From positions 248,001 to 312,000 of the forward strand of contig OZ038322.1 in the NCBI GenBank assembly GCA_964035795.1: a DNA stretch of 64,000 bases. The letters are read 5' to 3'. The notes under the pieces were generated by a model that was given only the letters and a program-made list of their open reading frames with translations, had not been told where the DNA came from and made no database searches. This document shows, one piece after another, positions 46,515 through 56,600 of the stretch (position 1 is the stretch's first letter; each line of letters starts with the position of its first letter). The DNA comes from Pterobdella sp. o SKG-2022 (lineage: Eukaryota; Annelida; Clitellata; Hirudinida; Piscicolidae). Made by a program: the position numbers and the translations under genes.

Positions 46515-47935
46515 GCAACTCGTCTTCATGTATTGCCATTGCTTTGCAAACAGTTTCTGGCTTGGAGGTGGCTTTTCAAACCCGCAGAGGACTTGCACAC
46601 CTTTCCACAATTGCCACATATATGAACAGATTCGAGATGGATGGATAAATGAGAGTATTAAAAATATGGACTTTTTCATGCCTTTTCATGCCACCTACAC
46701 TTTTGCAGATTTTGCCACAGATTTTACAAATATCGCTATACGGCCTTAGGTAAATAGGATTCTGACGAGTAGTGTGCACTGAGCTGACTTTCTCATGCTT
46801 GGCCGAAGAAACACGACGTCGATGAAACCTTAAATGACTCAGAAAACCCGCCTTGCTCAAACATGGTCTCCCACAATGACCGCACGTCAGTTGTGTTACA
46901 TGTTCGGTGATGTTTACATTCCGGAGACCGCGTTTAAGTCTAGCGTGTTTCCGTCTGCTTTTCTCAAAACGACCGGTTGCTTCAAAACTTACTTTTCTCC
47001 AAGTTAACCTGTTTTGCACTTGTGCTTTCCATGAAACAGAGTTTATGCCGCATTTTTTGAAGGTTTGTTTCAAGCAATCTTTGAATCGTTTTTTGGGTTT
47101 GTGAGCCAATCTTTTTCCATCGGTAAGTTGCCCATAAAATATTTGCTTTGGAATCCGTTCGTTGGGCAACCTCACTAAGTGTCCGTTCCACTTGAGCTGT
47201 TGCTTGGAGATTAGGACTTCGATGCTACCGATATTTGCCATCTCAAGTATTTTGGTGTCGCTGATGTGCATCTGCCATTTTATGCCCAGAATCTTACGCA
47301 GACACTGTTGGTGAAAGCGCTCAAGTTGTTTCAGGGGCCTGGTATATGTGGTCCAAGTTTCACTAGCATAAAGAAGGACAGTTAGAACACACGCATTATA
47401 AACTTTAACCTTCGTGCGTATAGAGATACCATGGAGACTCCAAAGACGCTTATGCAAGATGCCTAATGCGTGGCTGGCTTTGCTTACTCTTAAGCTCGCC
47501 TCATCATCAATGGAGTTACTGCAATTGATAGTACTGCCTCTTCCACTTCCTGTGCTGTAATTTCTTCACCCAAAGCGTCTTCAACCGGTTTAGTTGGAAT
47601 GGATTCAACTAGTTCTGAATTGAATTCTGAAGGTCTATTTAGAAGATCGTCAGTGTTCTTTCCATCTGTTTAGGATGCCGAGTGGGTCGCGAATGAGATG
47701 CTTATTATCTTTGCTTCTCAAAGGCATGATTGAGAAACTAGAAGGGCCATAAACCTCGCGCAATAGACTGTAAAATAGTCTGGTGTCCTTAGTGTCAGCT
47801 GCTAATTGGATCTCATCAGCCCTCTTACTCTACCAAGTATTTTGCATCTTTCTTAATTCACGCCACACTTTTGAGGTGACTCGAAAAGAACAAGACAGGG
47901 CACTTCATTTAGGTGGTGGTGGAAGAGGTGCACCC
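46511..47935 (-). mobile_element. LINE fossil with C-terminal C2H2 fingers, internally deleted
   Basis: The open part (46576-47457) encodes the post-RT region of a non-LTR element (VLLYASETWTTY, ILGIKWQMHISDTKILEMA, QLKWNGHLVRLPNERIPKQI). Two C2H2 fingers follow (CGHCGRPC...HLRFH and CKICGKIC...HEKVH, both C-x2-C-x12-H). Upstream, 47490-47900 encodes the linker between endonuclease and RT domains (TKDTRLFYSLLREVYGPSS, AEIQLAAD-like), broken by stops. The linker passes directly into post-RT sequence (DDEASLRVSKASHALGIL) with no YADD region between, so the RT core was deleted. Dead copy. Confidence 0.8.
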
Positions 47936-48514
47936 TTTGAAGATTGGGTCCGCTGTTAATTGTTAGTGATGATCTAGAGATGATTTCGAAAACTATCCAA
48001 GCCCTATCTCAACTTTCCACTATATAAAAAACACCTTCTTAAACAATATAGCTGTTACAATTAGCACCGAGTCCCAGAGTTTTGTCAGACAGTTGTCATT
48101 TTACATTTTCACTATCTGCATGTGAGCACTCTCATCATCTCACAGCATTGATGTTGGCATGGAGAAGTATTTGTTGAGATATTTGTTTTGAGCCGATTTT
48201 GCAAGAGAAAGGTCTTGGATAACATCGTTTCAAGATTAACCCGCGTTAAATTATAAAAAAATTATGCACCACTAAAGACTAGAAGATTAGTTATGCCATT
48301 AAATGCAGAAGTTGTAACCCACTACTTATTAGTGATATTTTGAAAATTGGCAAAGCTCCAAATAACTTTTCTATGATTAGCGGTCAAAATGCTTTAAGAA
48401 CATTTCAAAACTGCGTTATTCGCCTTTAAAAATAAAATTCGCCTGTAAACCGCTCAATTTTAGTTAACTCATTGAATTTCATGTTTCAAGACATATTCGA
48501 GAAAAGGCTTAAAA
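47936..48514. other. Unique DNA between two LINE fossils
   Basis: No gene or clear repeat was recognised; parts may be further decayed LINE sequence. Confidence 0.4.
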
Positions 48515-48915
48515 CGAGTCATAAACAAAACTGCTAGAATTGCATTAAAAGTCAACTTAACCGACCACTATCTTTATCATTCATCCGATAGCTATCTTAC
48601 TAAACTTCATTGGCTTCCAGTACATTAAAAAATAATTTTCAAAATTGCATTAATTTCAAAGTTTTAAACTTCAAAACCAGTCTACTTATCCAATCTCATT
48701 CAAACTAAGTCAATTGCAAGATCACTTCGTTCTTTCTCTTCAACAACCCTCATAAAACATTCCACCAAAAACAATTTTTTGAAAGAGCTTTCAGATCCAC
48801 ATCTCCTGCTGTTCCGAACTTCTCACCAGCTAACATAAGAAATCTTACCTCTGAGTGTTTTCAAGTCTATGAATATAAACGCAAGAAAAATTTTTATTAT
48901 GATCATATATAAATA
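48515..48915 (+). mobile_element. CR1/L2-like LINE 3' remnant
   Basis: Translated in mixed frames, the segment shows the familiar post-RT ending of CR1/L2-type elements: an NKTARIALK-like start, LTKLHWLPV, FKIAL, SNLIQTKSIARSLRSFSS and a closing FKSMN-like block. Stops interrupt it. Only the 3' end is preserved. Confidence 0.6.
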
Positions 48916-49130
48916 TATTTTTCATAATTTTTTTATTTTTCATATTTAAAAACAAATTTGTAAAACTGTTGGTTCGCTCAGTGACAGATTAGAAAGTGCT
49001 TGTATTTAATTTTTTTAAGTTTAAGTCCACTTTTGATTTAACCTTAAGTTTTTCGCAATCCATTTTTAGGATATTTAATTGGTTAACGCTATGTATGTTT
49101 AGTGAATTTTAATTTAAACACAAATTTTTA

Positions 49131-49489
49131 ATGGCTCGTTTTGTGGGTTGGAGGTACGGTTTGTTGATTGGAGGCCTGTTTGGTTCTGTAGGAGTGTGTT
49201 TTTATGCTGTCGCTATTGGCCCCTACCTCAACATCGAAAAATGGAGTATGCATATTTTCAATAGTTTCATTGAGTTATTAAATTTTTCAGGCTTTTGTAA
49301 ATAATTAAATCTTTTCAGAGAAAATTCAAAATGAAAGCAGAAAATATATCAAAGAAGAGGATATACGCCAACAAGGTTTCATTTTCATTGATGTTTTGTT
49401 TTGTCTTTATATTAGTTGATGAATGATTTTATTTATTAGGAATGAAAGTTTGGACTGACCCTTTTGACAGAGATAAGGGCAACAAATGA
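49131..49489 (+). CDS. SMIM20: SMIM20/MITRAC7-like small mitochondrial membrane protein
   Basis: In vertebrates the family acts in the inner mitochondrial membrane as a late chaperone of newly made COX1 during complex IV assembly. Three exons, 49131-49245, 49319-49375 and 49440-49489, join in phase to 73 residues. An N-terminal hydrophobic segment (LLIGGLFGSVGVCFYAVAI, about residues 11-29) is the expected single membrane anchor. It is followed by a charged stretch and the diagnostic C-terminal block GMKVWTDPFDR, matching GLKVWSDPFGR of vertebrate SMIM20. The vertebrate protein is about 67 residues. The gene lies downstream of numb on the same strand and converges on the myosin gene. Individual frames are too short to be found by length alone. 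Confidence 0.88.
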
Positions 49490-49536
49490 ATTATTTGAAG
49501 ATTTTTTTGGATGGAAAAACTAAAATCTTGGAAATA

Positions 49537-49542
49537 TTTATT
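49537..49542 (-). terminator. Candidate myosin polyadenylation signal
   Basis: AATAAA on the minus strand, 74 bp beyond the myosin stop at 49616 and inside the SMIM20 3' UTR. Confidence 0.45.
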
Positions 49543-49566
49543 TCACAAACATCCAATATCATGTAT

Positions 49567-49572
49567 AATAAA
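49567..49572 (+). terminator. Candidate SMIM20 polyadenylation signal
   Basis: AATAAA 78 bp after the SMIM20 stop; transcripts ending here would reach the region of the myosin stop codon on the opposite strand. Confidence 0.5.
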
Positions 49573-49615
49573 GTAAAAATTTGTATAAATTAGATTTTTG
49601 TTTGCAAAAATAAAA

Positions 49616-52600
49616 TTAAGCTTCAGATGACTCGAGAAGTGACCTTCTCGATGACAGCACTAAACTGTTTCTCTTGAAAGCACATGCAATAAAATCATCT
49701 TCATCACTGACGTCTTCAAAGTCCATTCTCATTATGTTTGTCTGCAGTGAACTCAGACGTCTCTTAAGAGCCAACACCTCTTCGGTATGACCTCGGCACT
49801 CATCCTTCTGAGACTCCCCTTGGCGTTTCTGTGGTGTAGTTAAGCTTGTGATCATAGGTTCAACTTATGAGGCTTCTAAATATCAAAATTATAATTTTTG
49901 ATACACAATAATAACTAAACGCATGTGTTTTATGTATATGAGGTTGAGTTGAATCTTAAAGTTAATGATAAATTTATAAATTCCTCAAAAAATTTTTTAC
50001 TTTACTAAAAGTATGAAAAATTGCCAATTGAGCATAATTATACAATCATTTTCAATTGTCTCGAAACTCCCATCCACTCACCATTTGTTTGATAATATTC
50101 TCAAGATCTTGAATTCGAGTCTCCAGAGCCAAGCACCTTGATTTTTGAACTTTGAGATTGCCATCAGTTTTCAATTTTATTTCCAATTCGTTTTTCAACT
50201 CTGCCTTCAAATTTTCCATCTCCTGTTTCTTTTTCTTCAAAGCATCTTTTGACTTTTTTAACTGAGTCTTATTTCAAAAAACGATATTTGAGATTCAGGG
50301 TAAGATAATTTTCAAACAAAATCCAACCTCACTCCTTTTTCTGAGAATATTTTCCTCTTCTAGCGCCATTTTAAGACCCACAATCTGCCCTTCCACCTCG
50401 TGAGATGATTTGGTATTTGAAGCCGTTTTGATCAAAATGGAGCTCTTCTCTTCCAGGGTGGCAATAGTGGTCAAGGCTTCAGAAAGCTTGGAGGTGAGGT
50501 GTTGGATGTTCTGAGATTGTTCTTGCAGTCTCGCCAAGTCGCTTGAGTTCTGTGTTTTAAATTTTCAAAGTCTCAATTCAGTTTTTTTTAAAATATAATT
50601 TTCCAATTGGTTTCAAAAAATTGATGCTTCAGATGTCACTTTTTCAACGAGTTTTGAGTATTTGTGCATCAGGTCATTGACTTCATCTTCCTTCTCTTCC
50701 AGCTTATTTGACAGACCTCTCATCTCATTGGTCAGTCTGTCGATCTTGTCTTTATACTGTGAGGTTTTGTATGTGTGGGGAGATGAAATTGTATTGAAGT
50801 TATTGGCGTTCAATTACAAATTTCACCATCAAATGAGAACATATCTTGAATATTTGCTCACTCACAATCGAAATTTGAAAACAGTGATCGAGCCCTGATT
50901 AAAATTAAAGCTTCAAACTCCAGCTATAAATAGAAAAGTTTAAACTTTTTCTCCATCGCTCACACTTCCAAAACAACCACACCAACCTGTTTTCTCTCCT
51001 TATCCCAACACTCCATCTGCTCCTGCATCAACTTCATTTCCTCTCCAACCAGCCTCCTTCTCTCTCTCAAACCTTCATTTTCCTCTTGTAGCTCTGCCAA
51101 CTTAACATCAGAATATTCTTATAAAAGTTCAAGAGAGTGTCAGTGTTAACAATAATAATACTAATGCCAAATTATATAGCGCCAAGTGCGCAATAAGACA
51201 CAAATTTGCTTTAAACTTCAAATGAATTGACTCAAATTTATCACAAATCTTCAAACAACACCACACCAAACAACTGTCACTTACAAGGGACTTGAGATTC
51301 AATATTGTCTGATTGTTGGGGCCTTGGGGGCTTGCTTCCTTCTTTAATAACATCATGCTTTTCATTTTATTCTTCCTCTTCTTTAGATCATCTGCCAGTG
51401 TGGGGATGGTGATGGAGTAGAGGGGTGATGGTGAAGTGGGAGGTTGTGGTGCAATTGTTTTTAAAGATTTTAGTCAAATGATCACATCTTATTTTTTGAA
51501 GAAAATTTTGATTTGTTTCAAACTTGAAAATATGAGAATAAAAATGAGGCATCATGGTACCTTTGTACTTGTCAGCATTTAGCTTCACCAACTCAATTTC
51601 TCTGTTCTTCTTTTCCAACTCTTTTAGCAAACTTTCTTTCTCATTCTCCATCTCTTCCATCTTCCGATTGGCTGCTTGAATCTAGGTGGGTAGAAATGTT
51701 AAGAAAAAGGAGTGAGCATGGGGGATGAAAAATTAGAAAAATGTTGAACCTGTAAATAGAAATGTCTTTTTTGCTTTTCAACATCTCCAACTTCTTTTCC
51801 ACTCTTGGCAGCTGTTTTTTTTGCTTCAAGGTTTGTCCCTTCCAAGTCGGAGAGTTTCTGTTAAAAGAAGACTATTTCGTTTGTGTAAAAAAATAAATTT
51901 TATTTTTTGAAAGATAAAAAATATACAACTAAAATCAAACAATATTTTATGAGTTCAACTTCATCAACAGCTGAAACCTCCACTCAAATAAATATGACGT
52001 CTTGATAATGTAAGTTCGTCTTGCCAAAACATCCCCACATCTTCACTACCAAACTTCAACTACTATTCCTGATAACAAGATGACCTCTCAACCTCACCTC
52101 TAACATTTAAATATACCTCTCACTAACCTTGATAAGACCTTGAATTGTCTCTTCAGCTTGCCTCACCTTTTCCCCTTGTTTCGTTTGAGCCTTCTTCAAT
52201 GATTCGTTGAGGTCTTTTGATTCTTGAAGCTTTCGAGGGTTGAATTGTTGGTGAAGTGTTTTGGGTTGTGGGAAAAGGGGGGGTGGGAGGTTTAGGTATA
52301 AGGGTAGGAGGGTGTGTTAGCTATGAGGGCGAGGTTTCTTTGGTGTGGAAGCGAAGGTGTTTATGAATGATTTTCCAATTTAATTTGAGAAATAAAAAAT
52401 TAGAATCATCATAAAATGACTCACCTCATTTTTGATTATGATGAAATCCTCCAATTTCTCCTGCAAGTCTTTTTTCTCTTTTGCTTCCCTCTCGGCTTCT
52501 TCCACTGCGTTCTGAAGTGTTTGGCAGAGTGTTTCAATTGGAAGAATAATACTTTGATTATAATTGAATTATTTATAAAAAGGGTTTAATTTTTTTCAAT

Positions 52601-53682
52601 TATTTGTTGGAAATTTCATATCTGAACAGCAGAAAAAGATGAGCATACAAGATACAATATAATGTATACTAAAGCATTTTAAACTTAAATAAAAACAAAT
52701 TAGCAATTTTAAACAGCGGAATAACCACATCACCTCAATAATTCTCTTATCCATTTTATTCTGTTCTCTCATGCTCCTTAAATCCTCCTCCAGACTCTCC
52801 ACTCGACACTTCTCTACCCTCACCACCTCACTCTCTTTCACCACTGCCCTTTCTAAGCTTTGGGGTTGGTACCGTAAGTTTGGGGTGGTCTTCAAAAGTG
52901 ATGTGACTTGTGTTAAGAAAACCACTTTAATCATTTTAATGCTAATAACAGTGAGGTGAAGATGATGCTTCACTGATTCCCAACCTTTCACACTTGGTGC
53001 AGAGTTCTTCAAACTCTTCGGTCTGTTCATCTATGATGTTCTTCAGTCCTGTGATTAATTTCTCCTTTGATCCAATTTCAGATCTGAGCATTTGTAAGGT
53101 ATCTTTGTTGTCCTCAATCTCATCGGAAGCTTCCATTAACTGTGGTTGAGGGAGGTTTAAGAAACATGTGTCTGGTGAATAACGAACCATTTAAAGCCTA
53201 CTCTTTTCTCATCAACTTATACCCTATTCTACCCCACCTACCTCACCAACCCACAACCATCCCACCAACTCACACCTACCCTACCTCACTAACCTCCACC
53301 TATCCTACCTCTCCACGATCCCCACCGGCCCCATCAACCCACAACTATCCTACCCCTCAATGACCCCACCAACCCTTTTCCTGGTTTTAAGACTGTTCCT
53401 CTCACTCTCCTCAAGCTCTTCCACACACTTCATTTGCAACCTTTTCATCTCTCTTTTGTATCCATCCACGCCTCTGTCATCTTTCAAGCCCCCGTCAGTT
53501 CTTGTTATTTTGATTGGTTGGGTGGAGCCTTTTGATAGAGTCTTTTGTTTTATTTTATCGTCTTCGAAGTCTTCAGAAGACTTTCCATAGTTTGTATAAC
53601 TGTTACTATCACCATTCTCAGCACCATCATTATGAGAAATAGGTCTACTATCAGCTTCTATGCTGTTAGAGGATTCATTAGT
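49616..53682 (-). CDS. MYO18: Coiled-coil rod of the myosin XVIII gene
   Basis: Thirteen phase-compatible exons: 53374-53682, 52974-53139, 52734-52852, 52425-52511, 52128-52229, 51750-51857, 51561-51681, 51285-51391, 50987-51100, 50640-50756, 50328-50549, 50082-50267, 49616-49828. Together they code 656 residues rich in Glu, Lys, Leu and Gln with heptad character (for example IDRLTNEMRGLSNKLEEKED and LQEQSQNIQHLTSKLSEAL). The first exon is less coil-like, with an Asn/Ser-rich start. The last ends in a short acidic and Ser-rich tail (MDFEDVSDEDD...SSEA). The small exons are mostly whole numbers of codons, so several could be skipped without frameshift. The junction from the neck to this rod between 53690 and 54170 was not resolved: a candidate exon near 53880-53935 (QNQDLKMKAEIKDLS) does not join in phase. 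Confidence 0.8.
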
Positions 53683-56600
53683 CTGGGGATGTGTGGTGTG
53701 GTTGGGGGAAGTGTGGTGGAGGGCGGTGTGGTGGTGAGTGGTGTGGTTGGGTGAAGTGTGGTGGAGGGTGGTGTGGTGGTCAAAGGTGTAATAGTTAGAA
53801 GTGTGGTTAGGTGAAGTCTGGTGGTGAGTGGTGTGGTGGCCAAGAGCGTAGTTGGAAGAAACATGATGGCGGTTGAGAGATCTTTTATCTCTGCTTTCAT
53901 CTTGAGATCTTGATTCTGTATCTGTTTTCCATTCGAAAGGAGTCTTTCATTGCATTGTATCGTATCGAAAAATTAAAAAACAAACCACTTTGAGCTAGTG
54001 TATCAAAAGAGTCAAAAATTTTTTGGGGGGATTTGGTCAACATTTTTCCCATTTCGTCTTGATTCTGTGGTGCAATCAATATTCGTCATGGTAAAGTGCT
54101 TAGTTCATGTTCCAATATGAAATAGTGAATTAAGTTGAATAGAACAAGGTCTGGTTATATTTGATATTAACGTTTTTGAGTTTCTCATCTCTCGACTTCA
54201 AAAGTTGGTCCATAGCGCCTTCCTTCAGAAACACCTAGAGAGGAAGGTGGATGAGTCCTCAAAAAGGTTTTTCATATATTTTATTCATTGAAACTGAAAG
54301 CAATTCTCACCTTCGTCTCTCCGATTTTGAAATTGTCACTATTCACTTCATATTGCTCCAAAAGTTTCTTTGTCAACTTGAGTACCAAAAAAATTCGACA
54401 TTAAATTCAAAAACTTTTGCCACATAAAACTGACTTGTTTGTGATCTTTGTCTTCCTTAGAGAAATCTCCAGCTAGCATCCCCTTGAAGTGATCACAGAA
54501 TTCCTGGTATGAGAGTTGGTGGTCAAAGCACAGACTATAGACTTGTGTGCTTTCAAGAAGACATGAGGTTTCAAGCTGTTCTCTCACATATGCCTGATTC
54601 ATGTGCTTTCTAGTCGAGTCTGTGTGGTGTGGTAAGGTGGTGTGGTGTGGTGAGGTGGGTGGTGTGGTGAGGCGGATGGTGTAGTAAGGTGGGTGAGATG
54701 GGTGGTTTAGGGGTATGTACAGTAATAGTGGCTGGAGGTTGAGAATAACCGGATATGAAAAATTCAAAATGACCATACCAATGTGGTTTGGATTAAGTCT
54801 GTAGATCCACCTGCACTTACGCCCCTCCACTTCGTTTATGAGGGTGTCCTGGAGGAAAATTTTCCCTTTATCATGATGCTAAATTTGAATATTTTGCTCA
54901 TTGGTCAGTTTCTAAAAAGACAGTATTATTTTATGGGCATATTGATGAAGTTCATAAATTATTGTTTTTGAGATTTTATAAATAGTAAATAAATAATAGT
55001 GAAAAACCATTTAAATAATTAATAAAATCAAATAAAAAATAAACTCGGTTCCACCATGTTTTCCTTGAAAGCACCTCCCCACACACAAGAGCACATGGTG
55101 GTTGAGAGGGATCTGAGGTCGAGGCTGGGTGGGTGTCATTTGGGGGTGTTTAAAAGTGAAGGCGTGTAATGAAGAATTCTAAAGTAAATTTTTATAATAA
55201 AAACGTTAAACTTGGATGAATAAAGAGATTATAATTTTTGAAATTGTCAGATTTTTCAAGTCCAATTCGAATTTATCAGGCAATCTCTAAAACAATCTTT
55301 CACCAACTTTTCAGAAACTTCTAGAACTTTCTTTAAAGAAAAGAAAACTTTATCATAGACATTTTGTTTAAAAGTGCAGTGGTCATTATGGTCGTCAACT
55401 TTTGCATCACAGCCATTTTGATTGTTAGTTGGGTAGTAGGGTGTTGAGTGGAGAAGGAGGTCTCTGTGACAATAATCGACACAAGTTGAGTTGAAGAGGT
55501 GGGCTACTTTGGTGGAAGAGGGCTTGGTTGGAGAGGTTGGTTGAAAGTTGTTGGAGAATTTTTTTTCGATGCTTTTGACCGATTGAGTCAAATTGGTGTG
55601 GTTGGTGAGTTTGTGAGAGAGAAGGAGCTTGGGGTCGAAGTCCTGCTTAGATAAATCATAATATTTGTTAATGTATCAAGTAGTATTCCAATGCTTTGTT
55701 ATTTATATTATTGTTTACTCAGATAACTTTAAATTGGCATCCAACCTTTCCGAATTTTCGGATTTTTCTGGTCACCTCCTCTCGATGAAAGAGCAGGTTC
55801 AGACGGTCTTGAAGGAAGTTGCTACAGAGATGTTGGAATCCCAGATAAGAAGTGGCGTTAGTGCGAAAACCACAAGGGTCCACCAGCAAGATGGATTTAT
55901 CGAAGACTCTTGTGTCATCTCTGAAGTACCTGCGCATTTTTAAACAGTTACAATGAAAGTTTCTAAAAACATTAGAGTAACTTCTCTCCACCCCCAGAGC
56001 CAAAGCCCTCACCTGTTAAGGAGGCTTAGAACGTACGTGCACAGACTCCCATACAACACCTCCACAAACACCCACAACTTTTCCACCCCACTCAACCCTC
56101 TATCCATCTCCGCACCATCTTCCACTTCCATCTCCCCATTCAAATCTGCTTTTGTTCCATGGGATCCATTCTGGAAAACAGCTTCAGACAGCTGCTGGCA
56201 AGAAATCTCTAGCAACGAAGCAGCTCTGCTGGCAGCTGGAATCCTACCGAAGCTGTGTGATCCACTTCCATTTTCTGTGATGACGTCATATTTGGAGTTC
56301 GAGCCTCCAAAACAGTTTGAATAATGGTGTAAATAATTCCTATGAAGTTGTTGCCAAGCAGAGAGTTTGGTGCAATGTTGAATGAGTATGTAATGTAATG
56401 TAGTGTAATGCGGTATTTAAAAAGCGCTTTTTCTTATAGATCAAACCGCTTGCTAAAAATTTAATGTAGCGAAAACACACTGTGGAACATGTGCTAATTG
56501 TCGGCCCACGCTAGATCGAACCCGGTAACTTTGAGTAATTAGTCTAATGCTCTACCAGTTGAGCTACAAGGGCCGATAAATGTTTAGTACTGCTTCAACA

